Shown piece after piece: positions 40,291 to 49,173 of a stretch of DNA of 64,000 nucleotides. Both the position numbers and the translations under genes were made by a program. The DNA lies in NCBI RefSeq assembly GCF_010977575.1, contig NZ_CP048812.1:496001-560000 (forward strand), read 5' to 3'. The notes beneath the pieces were generated by a model that was given only the letters and a program-made list of their open reading frames with translations, had not been told where the DNA came from and made no database searches. Source of the stretch: Halomonas socia (GTDB taxonomy: Bacteria > Pseudomonadota > Gammaproteobacteria > Pseudomonadales > Halomonadaceae). Numbering within the stretch: position 1 is the first letter of the stretch; each line of letters opens with the position of its first letter.

Positions 40291-40575
40291 TCCAGCGGAG
40301 GCCTGAAGTTCAGGAGACAACCGGCCGCACGGGGTTTGCCCCACTGCCGTAGACAGGAGAATCTAAGCAGGCATTTCTTCACCTACCATCAAGGGCTTAT
40401 CTCGCACCTGCAGCATTTTTACTATCACGGCCGAATTTCGCCATTTTGCTGCCATCATCGTCGATTTCCAAGACGGCTTGCCAGACCTCACCGGGGCGGC
40501 TACTATTCGCTGACCCTATGGCCCCTCATCGCATCGATGGACACACGGCCAACACGAGATCCGTGAGGTATCACC

Positions 40576-40965
40576 ATGGGAAAGCTATCCCGATTTCTGC
40601 TCACCTGCTGTCTGACGGCGTTGCTGGCCGTCGGCTACGCTCATGCGCACCCGGTCGAGCCCGACGAGACCCAGCTGGGCATCGCCTCCTACTACAGCGA
40701 CCACTTTCAGGGCGCCACCACTGCCAGCGGCGATCCATTCGACCAGCAGGCGCTGACCGCCGCCCACCCCACGTTGCCGCTGGGCACCACGGTAGTGGTC
40801 ACCCGCCCCGATACCGGCAAGGAAGTGGAAGTGCTGATCAACGACCGCGGTCCCTTCATCGACGGCCGCATCATCGACCTCTCCAAGCGCGCCGCACGCA
40901 AGCTCGATATGCTGCACCGCGGCGTGGCACGGGTCGAAGTCACCCCCATCGCCACCCCGAACTGA
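40576..40965 (+). CDS. RlpA-family double-psi beta-barrel protein
   Basis: The 129-residue exported protein has a signal peptide (LLTCCLTALLAVGYAHA) and a DPBB domain: GIASYYSDHFQGATTASGDP, AAHPTLPLGTTVVVTRPDTG, and VLINDRGPFIDGRIIDLSKR. RlpA is a septal lytic transglycosylase acting on naked glycan; this protein lacks the C-terminal SPOR domain and is much shorter, so localisation may differ. The start is behind GTGAGGTATCACC. Confidence 0.85.
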   Translation: MGKLSRFLLTCCLTALLAVGYAHAHPVEPDETQLGIASYYSDHFQGATTASGDPFDQQALTAAHPTLPLGTTVVVTRPDTGKEVEVLINDRGPFIDGRIIDLSKRAARKLDMLHRGVARVEVTPIATPN

Positions 40966-40986
40966 CGCTCGGCTTTACGCCGCAGC

Positions 40987-41032
40987 AACGCAACGCGCCC
41001 GCTACCTGGCCAGGTAGCGGGCGCGTTGCGTT
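40987..41032. terminator. Long bidirectional terminator between the RlpA-like gene and yghU
   Basis: Bases 40987-41009 and 41010-41032 form a perfect 23-bp inverted repeat between convergent genes. In RNA it would close over a GGCC tetraloop region. The yghU stop is about 9 bases away. Confidence 0.75.
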
Positions 41033-41040
41033 AAGCAGGA

Positions 41041-41916
41041 TTAAGCGTCGGAGGTCAGCTTGTCCTGGGTCTTGCGCGCGAAGTCGCTGGCGTCGTGGCG
41101 TTCACGGAGCTGCATCTCCGGCTCGCCGAAGGTGCGGTTGACTATCCGCCCACGCTGCACCGCCGGGCGCGCATCGATCGCCTTAGCCCAGCGCTGCACG
41201 TGCTGGTACTCCTGCACCTGCAGGAACTCGCCGGCATCGTAGACGCGATCGAGCGCCAGTTGCCCGTACCAGCACCAGTTGGCGATATCGGCGATGGTGT
41301 AGTCGTCACCGCCGAGATAGCGGCTCTCGGCCAGGCGCCGATCCAGCACGTCGAGCTGGCGCTTGGCCTCCATCGCGAAGCGGTCGATGGCGTACTCGAT
41401 CTTGGTCGGCGCGTAGGCGTAGAAGTGGCCAAAACCGCCGCCGAGATACGGCGCGCTGCCCATCTGCCAGAACAGCCAGTTCAGCGTCTCGGTGCGCCCG
41501 GCCGGGTCGCCGGGCAACAGCTCGCCGAACTTTTCGGCGAGATACAGCAGAATCGACCCCGACTCGAACACCCGGGTGGGCGGCGTGGTGCTGTGGTCCA
41601 TCAGCGCCGGGATCTTCGAATTGGGATTGACCTCGACGAAGCCGCTGCCGAACTGATCGCCGTCACCGATCTTTATCAACCAGGCATCGTACTCGGCGCC
41701 TGTGTGACCCAATGCCAGCAGCTCTTCGAGCATGATCGTGGCCTTCACCCCGTTGGGCGTGGCCAGCGAGTAGAGCTGCAGCGGATGCTTGCCCACCGGC
41801 AACGCCTTGTCGTGGGTGGGGCCGGCGATGGGGCGGTTGATGTTGGCGAACTCGCCACCGCTGGCCTTTTCCCATTTCCAGACCTTCGGCGGCACGTACT
41901 CGTGTTCCTGGCTCAT
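41041..41916 (-). CDS. yghU: YghU-type glutathione-dependent disulfide-bond oxidoreductase
   Basis: A Nu-class glutathione transferase of 291 residues that reduces organic hydroperoxides and 2-hydroxyethyl disulfide in E. coli. The long N-terminal part (YVPPKVWKWEKASGGEFANI, then NRPIAGPTHDKALPVGKHPL) and the thioredoxin fold with NPNSKIPALMD are the YghU form. The C-terminal helical domain (GHFYAYAPTKIEYAIDRFAM) is complete. Confidence 0.93.
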   Translation of the reverse strand: MSQEHEYVPPKVWKWEKASGGEFANINRPIAGPTHDKALPVGKHPLQLYSLATPNGVKATIMLEELLALGHTGAEYDAWLIKIGDGDQFGSGFVEVNPNSKIPALMDHSTTPPTRVFESGSILLYLAEKFGELLPGDPAGRTETLNWLFWQMGSAPYLGGGFGHFYAYAPTKIEYAIDRFAMEAKRQLDVLDRRLAESRYLGGDDYTIADIANWCWYGQLALDRVYDAGEFLQVQEYQHVQRWAKAIDARPAVQRGRIVNRTFGEPEMQLRERHDASDFARKTQDKLTSDA

Positions 41917-41999
41917 GAAGACTCCTGTCAGGGAATATATGACAAGTCACTCCGCTACACAGCGGATGTGCCCATGCCGGTCCGACAAAAGATAGCCTG

Positions 42000-42599
42000 T
42001 TAAGGTTCGCTCTTCGAGTCGGCCTCACGCCAGTTGGGCGGTACCAGGCCATGGCGACGCATGCGCCGATAGACGGTGGGCCGAGAAACACCAAGCCGCC
42101 GCGCGACGAGGCTGACGTTCCAACCGCACTCCCGCAGCAGATCATGCAGTGCCTGCCCCTCGTCTGGATCACCCGCCTGGGCCATCGCGTAGATCTGCGG
42201 CATGGCACAGAGGTGGCCTTGGCACTCTTCCGGCAGGTCGTAAAGCGTAATTTCGTCGCCTTCGGCCGTGGCCAGGGCGAAGGCCACGGCGTTCTTGAGC
42301 TGGCGGACATTGCCCGGCCAAGCATGGACCAGCAGCGCACTCATGGCATCGGCGCGCAGGCGCACCTCCCGGTCGCGCTCGGCAAGCAGTGCCCGATAGA
42401 CGCTGCGAATCACATAGTGCTTGTCGGCCCGCTCGCGCAGCGCCGGCACCGGCGTGGGCGAAGGCGTCACGGCACACGGGGGCAGGCGCCGGCCGCGCGG
42501 CTCGATCAAGGTAACAAAACGGGTGGTGTCGTTGGCGCGCGCCCGAAAGGCGCGAATTCCATCATCGCTGGCGGCCGGTATGCCCAACAGCTCGCCCAT
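42000..42599 (-). pseudogene. Sigma-54-type (AcoR-like) Fis-family regulator, 5'-truncated
   Basis: What remains is the C-terminal part of an enhancer-binding protein: the end of an AAA-like region with HAWPGNVRQLKNAVAFALAT and a Fis HTH (NVSLVARRLGVSRPTVYRRM). The signal-sensing domain and most of the AAA+ domain, including the Walker and GAFTGA motifs, are missing; family members are about 600 residues. Coding similarity stops near 42640, where the truncated monooxygenase begins on the other strand. It cannot work as a normal activator; an ATG at 42599 could still allow a 199-residue DNA-binding fragment. Confidence 0.75.
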
Positions 42600-42640
42600 C
42601 TCGCCGTCGAACAGCTGGGTGACCGACGGCTGCCAGCCCG

Positions 42641-43036
42641 GTGACCACGGCGGCCAGCGGCGTGGATATCGAGCGCATCAACCCACGTTCGGTGACCCTC
42701 ACCGATGGTTCCGAACTGCCCGCCGACCTGATCGTCTACGCCACCGGCTACGGCTCCATGAACGGCTGGGCGGCGCGCATCATCTCCCAGGAGGTGGCTG
42801 ACAAGGTCGGCAAGTGCTGGGGGCTCGGCTCCGACACCACCAAGGACCCCGGCCCCTGGGAGGGCGAGCTGCGCAACATGTGAAAACCCACCCAGCAGCA
42901 GGCGCTGTGGTTCCACGGCGGCAACCTGCACCAATCGCGCCACTACTCCCACTACCTGGCGCTGCAGCTAAAGGCGCGCCTGGAGGGCATCCCCACGCCG
43001 GTGTACGGCCAACAGGAAGTGCACCACCTCGCCTGA
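42641..43036 (+). pseudogene. Flavin-containing monooxygenase, 3' fragment with an internal stop
   Basis: Only the last 125 or so codons remain: SVTLTDGSELPADLIVYATG, then EGELRNM, a TGA stop at 42881-42883, then KPTQQQALWFHGGNLHQSRH and YSHYLALQLKARLEGIPTPV to the stop at 43036. The internal TGA stands where Trp (TGG) is usual. Both FAD- and NADP-binding domains are gone. The 5' truncation coincides with that of the divergent regulator, so one deletion probably took both starts and the shared promoter region. Confidence 0.75.
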
Positions 43037-43131
43037 CCCCTATCTGGACACAGCGGGCCGGCGCAGGACGCCCGGCCCGCCTGGCGAGAATATTGAGGTC
43101 GTCCCATGAACGAGGATAAGCGCACCATAGT

Positions 43132-43323
43132 AAAATAAATCCGAAACCCTTTGACCCACACCGTCAGGCATGACACCGTGGCGACAGTTGGTTGGCAAGC
43201 AAGCATAGTTCCAGAAGCATTCGATTTTTTCGGCAGCCTGTAATTGTATTCCTTGTTTTACCCGCTACTCCTCTGGGTAATACTAGGATTTATTGCAATG
43301 CGCTTGGCGCGAAAGGATTTAAT
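43132..43323 (+). promoter_or_regulatory. Long conserved leader of the first cold-shock gene
   Basis: This stretch is clearly homologous to 55011-55203, the leader of the second cold-shock gene, far beyond what chance or coding would give. Shared pieces include TTTGACCCA, CAGTTGGTTGGCAAG, CTTGTTTTACCCGCTACTC and TCTGGGTAA. TTACCC (43258-43263) pairs with GGGTAA (43275-43280) to form a conserved hairpin. Long structured leaders of cspA-type mRNAs act as thermosensors and stabilise the mRNA in the cold; a similar role here is inferred. The exact promoter is unclear. Confidence 0.65.
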
Positions 43324-43530
43324 ATGACGACTGGCACAGTTAAGTGGTTCAATGATTCAAAAGGTTTTGGCTTTATCGCTCCCGCTGACGGCGGTGATGA
43401 CGTTTTTGCCCATTTCTCCGAGATTCAGTCCGAAGGTTTCAAATCCCTGCAGGAAGGTCAAAGCGTCTCTTTTGACGTGACCCAGGGCAAGAAAGGCCTT
43501 CAGGCTTCGAACATCAAAGCGCTCGCCTAA
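43324..43530 (+). CDS. Cold-shock protein (CspA family), copy 1
   Basis: The 68-residue OB-fold protein has RNP1 KGFGFI and RNP2 DVFAHFSEI and the typical start [18 protein letters not shown]. CspA-type proteins are RNA chaperones that melt mRNA structures. It is nearly the same as the copy at 55204, differing at a handful of residues. A strong terminator follows. Confidence 0.95.
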   Translation: MTTGTVKWFNDSKGFGFIAPADGGDDVFAHFSEIQSEGFKSLQEGQSVSFDVTQGKKGLQASNIKALA

Positions 43531-43567
43531 CCTAACGGTGACGAGTTTCGAGCCTGATAAGCTCGAT

Positions 43568-43595
43568 AACGGGGCCCGCCTAGGCGGGCCCCGTT
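43568..43595 (+). terminator. Terminator of the first cold-shock gene
   Basis: A 13-bp GC-rich inverted repeat around a TA centre (AACGGGGCCCGCC / GGCGGGCCCCGTT) follows the gene by 37 bases. It can also serve the convergent mscS-type gene. Confidence 0.75.
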
Positions 43596-43611
43596 GCGTT
43601 GTGGCTAGCGG

Positions 43612-45339
43612 CTAATTTAGCTCGCGACCATCTGCATGCCCGCCCTTGGCGATATCGTGCTGACGGAGCACTACTACCTCTCGCGGCCACCACTCGGGGT
43701 GGTTGTCACGAATGAAGGCCATCAGCTTTTCGCGGACATTCATTTCCGCTATCCAGCCGGCGAAAGGATCCGAGGCCATGAGATAACAGGAGACTGTCTG
43801 TGTCCTTTCACTCTGGCCGGTGACATAGCAGCAAAGCTTGTGGTGTTCGACGACGTTATCCTCTTCCTTGGCGAGCGCCAGAAACTTATCCCTGATGATC
43901 TGGATGTCTGCACTCAGGTGGAGAACCAACTCCAGCGTCCGACACATCTTGGCGCTCTTGACCGATAGATTTTCGAAAGGCCTGGAGACAAAGTACGTCA
44001 CCGGCACGATCAAGCGTCGCTCGTCCCAGACCCTCAGCCGTATGAAGGTATAGAAAATGCCCTCCACGTAGCACCACTGCCCTTCGAACATCACCAGGTC
44101 GCCGATGCGTACCGGCTTGGCCAACGACACCTGGAACGAGGATAGGATATTGCCCAGCACCGCCTGTCCCGCGATACCCACCAACACTGCCAGGACGCTG
44201 GCCGACGCCAATATCGACATGCCCAGCGTCTCGAAGAGCTGGATCTGGCTCAACACATAGACCGCAACGGCAACGACCGTGATCAGGATGATGACCCGGC
44301 GCAGCGCATAGAGCGTGGTCAGCAGCTTGCGCTCGTCGCGAGGCTTGGTGTCGTCGATTTCCCCCACGATCCGCCTAGTCACTTTGAGCAGTAGAGTGTC
44401 CACCAGGCGCAACGCGATCGTACCGACACCCCAGGCAATAAGGATGATCAACAAGATCCGAATGAACGTGGTGGCAACGGCTGTGAAGGAGACAACATAG
44501 TCGAGCACGGCCTGGGCCACGATGGCCATGACCAGGAGAGCCATGGGGCCGCGGATCCTGCCGGCGAAGATACTCGGTGCGCCGCTGGGGAACCAGTGCG
44601 CCAGCAGGCCAACCAGACCGTAGACCCCCCACCCTACCAGCCCGATCACTAGCAGGAAGAGCGGGATCGCGATCCACTCCCAGATCTGCAGCATGCCGAG
44701 CGTCGCCTTGAAGCGGTCCGGGATAAACGTTTCCAGCAGCGATGGACCGAACGCTTCGTAGAGCACGGGAATTGACGCAACGCTATCGGCAGTGATTAGC
44801 CAAACCGGGTCCTCGTTCTCCACTCGATAGCGGGCCAGACGGATATCGTAGGTATCACCCTCGGCATCGAGCGAAGCCAGCTCGAGGTTTCGACGCGGCT
44901 GCCCTACCTGCGGATGCTGCCCCGACGGATCCTCGATAGCGGCATCTGGACGGCCGGACAGGTCAGAGGCATTCAGTCGCTCACCACGCTGAAGCACCTC
45001 GGCCAGTTGCCTGGCCAGCTCTGCCCCCCTCTCTCGCTGCTCTGCAGGGTCCAGCTCACCAAGGTTGAGCACATGAGCCGCGCCGACGAAATCCTCCTGT
45101 TCGGTAAGCTCCAGAAAACTGCGGATTGTCTCGCGCGGTGTTTCCCGCCGGAGCTCTTCTGGGACCTCATCCAACCCGGCATTTATAGACTCGAGAGGAA
45201 ACCACTCCCTCTCTTCGCTGTCTCCATCATTCGCGTCCGTGCCCTGCGACATCTGGGCCACCCCGGGCCCAGCAAGGAGGATGGCCAATGCCATTGCCAC
45301 CCATACTGCCAATAGCCGCCTTGCGCCGTTTCCTTTCAT
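43612..45339 (-). CDS. MscS-family mechanosensitive channel with N-terminal periplasmic domain
   Basis: The 575-residue protein has a signal peptide (LLAVWVAMALAILLAGPGVA), a soluble periplasmic part (about 30-215), several membrane helices, and the pore/beta domain (ILASASVLAVLVGIAGQAVL, GNILSSFQVSLAKPVRIGDL). These channels release solutes on hypo-osmotic shock, which suits a halophile. ATG 45339 has CAGGAAG upstream. Confidence 0.9.
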   Translation of the reverse strand: MKGNGARRLLAVWVAMALAILLAGPGVAQMSQGTDANDGDSEEREWFPLESINAGLDEVPEELRRETPRETIRSFLELTEQEDFVGAAHVLNLGELDPAEQRERGAELARQLAEVLQRGERLNASDLSGRPDAAIEDPSGQHPQVGQPRRNLELASLDAEGDTYDIRLARYRVENEDPVWLITADSVASIPVLYEAFGPSLLETFIPDRFKATLGMLQIWEWIAIPLFLLVIGLVGWGVYGLVGLLAHWFPSGAPSIFAGRIRGPMALLVMAIVAQAVLDYVVSFTAVATTFIRILLIILIAWGVGTIALRLVDTLLLKVTRRIVGEIDDTKPRDERKLLTTLYALRRVIILITVVAVAVYVLSQIQLFETLGMSILASASVLAVLVGIAGQAVLGNILSSFQVSLAKPVRIGDLVMFEGQWCYVEGIFYTFIRLRVWDERRLIVPVTYFVSRPFENLSVKSAKMCRTLELVLHLSADIQIIRDKFLALAKEEDNVVEHHKLCCYVTGQSERTQTVSCYLMASDPFAGWIAEMNVREKLMAFIRDNHPEWWPREVVVLRQHDIAKGGHADGRELN

Positions 45340-45502
45340 GACATTCTTCCTGATTGAAGCGGAGCGCCGTCTCTTCCGTCAGACAGCGCTGCCCGAGGTT
45401 AGCCGCCCCGAAGACAGATAGAGTACAACTCACCAGCACCCTCCGCGTCCAGGCGTCAAATATCAATTCTGCGAGCCGGCTTCTAAGCGTTCAAGAAATG
45501 GA

Positions 45503-45928
45503 TCAGGATGATGTGCGCCTCAAGTAGGTCAGATGCACAAACGGCACCAGCAGCGGGCTGGCCAAGCTGCCCATCGCCAAGATGATCACGCTCTCCGGCA
45601 CCTCCCAGCCAGCGACGATCAGCCCCAACAGCAGCAGCGATACGCCCAGCAGAATGGCCCCCATGCAGGCGGCCCGCCACCACCAAAGTGTCGCGCTCAG
45701 GCCCGCCTGGCGATGCCACAGATAGGCAATCGCCAGCCGCCACAGGCCGAAAATCCCCAGCTGGCACAGCAGCACCCAGTGCATGAACGCCAGCTCGGCA
45801 AACCCCCAGGGAAAGCTCACGGTAAGCATTAGGGCCAGGCTGAAAAATACGCAGATCGCGCTGGTCGGCAGCGCCAGCACCAGCATCTCGGTCACTATCA
45901 GCATCCGGTGGATGCGCTCTCTGCTCAT
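45503..45928 (-). CDS. Unknown four-helix membrane protein
   Basis: The 141-residue protein is mostly hydrophobic with four helices (for example MLIVTEMLVLALPTSAICVF and ACMGAILLGVSLLLLGLIVA). No family recognised. It lies between the mscS-type and acetyltransferase genes on the same strand. Confidence 0.65.
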   Translation of the reverse strand: MSRERIHRMLIVTEMLVLALPTSAICVFFSLALMLTVSFPWGFAELAFMHWVLLCQLGIFGLWRLAIAYLWHRQAGLSATLWWWRAACMGAILLGVSLLLLGLIVAGWEVPESVIILAMGSLASPLLVPFVHLTYLRRTSS

Positions 45929-45946
45929 GTTGTGAAAAGCTCGAAA

Positions 45947-46585
45947 TCAATCACGCGCCACCCGCCGCAGTGCCTCGATATCCCCCGCGACGATCAGCGA
46001 GAGATGCCGGGTGATCTGCTCCAGCGGCCAGTCCCACCAGGCGATGGCCTGGAGAGCAGCGACCTGCTCAGGATCGAAGCGCTGCTTGATGATTCGGGCC
46101 GGATTACCGCCGACCACCGTATAGGGCGGCACGTCGCCGACCACCACCGAACGCGACGACACGATGGCACCGTTGCCGATCTGCACACCAGGCATGATCA
46201 GTGCGTCGTAGCCGATCCAGACGTCGTGACCGATGAGCGTGTCGCCCTTGTAGGGTAAGTCGCTCAGTTCCGGCATGACCTTCTCCCAGCCGTTGCCGAA
46301 GATCTGGAACGGATAGGTGGAGATACCCGAAAGCTTGTGGTTGGCACCGTTCATGATGAACTTGGCGCCGCGGGCGATAGCGCAGAACTTGCCGATGATC
46401 AGTTGGTCGCCGATGAAGGGGTAGTGGTAGAGCACGTTACGCTCGAAGCCCTCTGAATCCTCCGGGTCATCGTAGTAGGTGTAGTCGCCGACAATGATAT
46501 TCGGGCTCTTCACGACGTTCTTGATGAAGCACACCTGGGGGAAGCCTTCCATGGGGTGCGGGTTGGCGGGGTCGGGTCCATGCAT
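45947..46585 (-). CDS. CatB/Vat-type xenobiotic O-acetyltransferase
   Basis: A left-handed beta-helix (hexapeptide repeat) acetyltransferase of 212 residues, similar to chloramphenicol (CatB) and streptogramin (Vat) enzymes. Seen are [40 protein letters not shown] with the catalytic His, [20 protein letters not shown] and [21 protein letters not shown] precedes ATG 46585. Chromosomal members need not give resistance. Upstream (46586-46750) lies a degenerate copy of a short sequence also found at 60471-60611. The last 35 residues have a relative in the chimera at 55533. Confidence 0.88.
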   Translation of the reverse strand: MHGPDPANPHPMEGFPQVCFIKNVVKSPNIIVGDYTYYDDPEDSEGFERNVLYHYPFIGDQLIIGKFCAIARGAKFIMNGANHKLSGISTYPFQIFGNGWEKVMPELSDLPYKGDTLIGHDVWIGYDALIMPGVQIGNGAIVSSRSVVVGDVPPYTVVGGNPARIIKQRFDPEQVAALQAIAWWDWPLEQITRHLSLIVAGDIEALRRVARD

Positions 46586-46750
46586 GGGTGTCCTCCTCTC
46601 ATTATATAGTCCGCACTCCACAATCTTTCTTGACAATGTCATATTGGCTGTAAATACGCACGCCCTCTTGCCGGAGGACGCCTGCAGTATGAGTGTGAGA
46701 ATTTTTTGGAGTCGAAGATATACTTCCGAGTCGATGCGATGAGGCCCTAA

Positions 46751-47065
46751 ATGTCCCAAACCCAACTGCCACCGTTACGTGTCGGCTTCATCCTGCTGCC
46801 GCTGTTCACGCTGAATGCCTTTGCCGGCTTCATCGATTCGCTGCGCCTAGCCGCCGACAAGGGCGGTCGCAGCCGACAGATCCATTGCAGTTGGCAGACC
46901 ATGGGGCCAGGGCCGGTGACCTCGAGCTGCGGCCTGGAGGTCCACCCCCAATCTTCTTACCGTGATCCGTGCCACTTCACCCATATCGCCGTATGCGGCG
47001 GCAACAACTACCTCGACCCCCACGAAGACAAGGCACTCAGCGATTACCTGAAGGATGCCAGCCGA
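46751..47065 (+). pseudogene. GlxA-type AraC-family regulator, 5' fragment
   Basis: The first about 105 residues are the DJ-1/PfpI-like sensor domain of a GlxA-type regulator: [39 protein letters not shown], and THIAVCGGNNYLDPHEDKAL. Similarity ends at DYLKDASR, where the antisense SDR remnant begins. The rest of the sensor and the AraC DNA-binding domain are missing. The frame happens to stay open to 47203 but reads through SDR antisense sequence. Confidence 0.7.
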
Positions 47066-47570
47066 AAGCGACCGTACCGGCTATATCATCGGGCTGACCG
47101 AGGCGCTCCAATGGTGGCAACGCTGCGAGTTGAGCGACCTGCTCCCCGCTCTTGCCATCGGGAAACAGCTCCGTGGCCACCGGGCCGGGGGCGACCGCGT
47201 TGACGGTGATCTGGCGCCCGCGCAGATTGGTTGCGATGGTCTCGTCGAAGGCCGACAGAGTGTCACTGCCGATGGTCGCCATGTGCATGATACCGGCACT
47301 GTTGACCACCACATCGATGCGCCCGAAGGCCTCCTGCGTGGCACTGAAGAGACGCTCGACGTCTTGCGGGTCAGCGACGTCGCCCTGAATGGCGATCGAC
47401 CTACCGCCGTTGGCTTCGATGGCTGCGACCGTTTCCTCCGCCTTGGCGGTGTTCCCCGCATAATTGACGGTGACGGCCAGGCCGTCCGCTGCCAGGCGTA
47501 GAGCGATGGCCCGCCCGATACCGCGCGAAGCACCGGTGACGATGGCGGTGCGCTGTGTCGCATGTTCCAT
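47062..47570 (-). pseudogene. Short-chain dehydrogenase with internal deletion and lost 3' end
   Basis: The N-terminal NAD(P)-binding part is intact (TAIVTGASRGIGRAIALRLA, VVVNSAGIMH). Then ATNLRG runs straight into RQITVNAVAPGPVATELFPD, with about 45 residues missing near 47215-47225, including the catalytic Tyr-x-x-x-Lys. The repeated word LRG at both ends suggests the deletion used short homology. The C-terminus after LGQPDDIAGTVAF is replaced by GlxA antisense sequence. It cannot be an active enzyme. An open frame continues to 47037. Confidence 0.75.
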
Positions 47571-47648
47571 GGATAACTCCTGCTGATGTGTCGATGGCTT
47601 ACAGGAGTGAAGTTTTATCGTTCTGCTACGAGAGATAAATGCGTCTAG

Positions 47649-48098
47649 AATGACTTCTTCCAGATCGCCGCGGATCGTATCCAGAAAATCGATCCGCAGA
47701 CTGGCCGTGTCATCACCACCATCCCGGCGCCCGCCGGTGGCAACTCAGGGCTCGCATGGACCGAGGGTACGCTCTGGGTGGGACAGCACCCGGACCGGCG
47801 GATCTATCAAGTCGACCCTCAAACCGGGGCGATTCTGCGCACCATCGAATCCAACCGCTTCGTCACCGGCGTCACCTGGGTCGACGGCGAACTATGGCAT
47901 GGCACTTGGGAGGATGACAGCAGCGACCTGAGGCACATCGATCCTGACACGGGCGAAATGCTGCAGCTACTCGAGATGCCCCGGGGGACAGGCGTTTCGG
48001 GGCTCGAGTCGGATGGCGCCGACCGTTTCTTCTGCGGGGGCGGAGCCAGCGGCAAGCTGAGGGTCGTGAGGCGTCCTAGGCAAGGAGGTGCAGCGTGA
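47649..48098 (+). pseudogene. Beta-propeller (SMP-30/Vgb-like) protein, 3' fragment
   Basis: The frame is open from 47649 with no good start, and reads FQIAADRIQKIDPQTGRVIT, then GNSGLAWTEGTLWVGQHPDR and RIYQVDPQTGAILRTIES, repeating blade-like 'IDPxTG' units typical of six- or seven-bladed propellers. About half of such a protein is present. A TAG at 47646 ends the frame upstream, and no signal peptide or start remains. A shorter protein from a later start (for example at 47778) is conceivable. Confidence 0.6.
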
Positions 48099-48125
48099 CG
48101 GCGACCCACAAGCGAGTCGTCACGC
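48093..48125 (+). terminator. Terminator after the propeller fragment
   Basis: GCGTGACG (48093-48100) pairs with CGTCACGC (48118-48125), followed by CTCGCGTTTTTTATT. The stop codon of the fragment is inside the stem. Confidence 0.7.
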
Positions 48126-48163
48126 CTCGCGTTTTTTATTTCTACCGGCCGTATCGGAGGCTA

Positions 48164-49030
48164 TTAGCAGGCAGAGAGCACCATCGCGGAGTGGCCCATC
48201 AGGGCCTCCATCTTCTCCTGAGTGTCCGTATCGCGGGTAGGCACGTAGGTGATCAAGTGCAGTGGCACCCCATTGCCCCCGGCCACCTGCAGGATGACAT
48301 AGTCGAAGGAGAGCCGGCCCACATCGGGATGCTCGTAGAGCTTGACGCCATCATGGGGTAAGCGGACTTCGTGCTCGTCCCACCACTCGGTGAATGCAGG
48401 GCTGCGCGATCGCAACAGCTCGATGAGTTGGTTGAACCAGGGGTCGTCGAGATAGTTGGCCTGGGTCAGACGCAGTTTGGCCACGCAGTCCTGGGCATGG
48501 ACCTCCCAGTCCACCAGCATGCGGCGCATCCGTGGGTTGAGGAAGAGTTGATGGATGCCGTTGCGCTCGATTCCCTGCATGCCACCAAGATCACCGTGGA
48601 TGACGGCCGCCGCCCGGTTCCAGGCCAGGATGTCCGAGCGGGCACCCATGATCCAGGCCGGGCAGCACGCCATCTGATCCAGCAGTCGCTGCAGGCTGTC
48701 GCCCACCGCCGCCTCGCGCGCCAACCCGCTGCCGCCGTTCTCCAGGGCATAGCCCCCCAGAGTCAGGAGATGCTGCTGCTCGGCGGGTTCCAGCCGCAAC
48801 GCCTGAGCGATGCGCTGCAGGGTGTCTAGCGAGGGGTGTACGTCGCGCTTCTGCTCCAGCCAGGCATACCATTCGGTACTGATGCCCGCCAGCTCGGCGA
48901 TCTCTTCACGGCGCAGGCCGGGCGTACGCCGCCGCGTGCCACGCGGCAGGCCGACCTGTTCGGGCTGCAACCGGGCACGCCGAATTCTGAGGAAGGTAGC
49001 GATTTCGCTGCGACGAATATTGCTGAGCAC
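48164..49030 (-). CDS. Xre-type regulator with MmyB-like ligand domain
   Basis: The 288-residue protein starts at GTG 49030 behind AAGGAACC. It has an N-terminal HTH (RTPGLRREEIAELAGISTEW, YAWLEQKRDVHPSLDTLQRI) and the C-terminal MLTR/MmyB ligand-binding domain (LAWNRAAAVIHGDLGG, WWDEHEVRLPHDGVKLYEHP). Such regulators usually sit next to and control oxidoreductase genes; here the divergent aldo/keto reductase gene at 49174 is the obvious candidate target. Confidence 0.88.
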   Translation of the reverse strand: MLSNIRRSEIATFLRIRRARLQPEQVGLPRGTRRRTPGLRREEIAELAGISTEWYAWLEQKRDVHPSLDTLQRIAQALRLEPAEQQHLLTLGGYALENGGSGLAREAAVGDSLQRLLDQMACCPAWIMGARSDILAWNRAAAVIHGDLGGMQGIERNGIHQLFLNPRMRRMLVDWEVHAQDCVAKLRLTQANYLDDPWFNQLIELLRSRSPAFTEWWDEHEVRLPHDGVKLYEHPDVGRLSFDYVILQVAGGNGVPLHLITYVPTRDTDTQEKMEALMGHSAMVLSAC

Positions 49031-49173
49031 GGTGTGGTTCCTTGGGGGGAAGTGCGAATACCAGAATAGCGCGTTCCTGAACGATGTCTCACAGCCTGCG
49101 TATCGTCTCATCGTACACCGCCGCCAACCGCGAGTGGCAGCGGTACCGACCATCATCGAGCGGAGGCAGCAGG

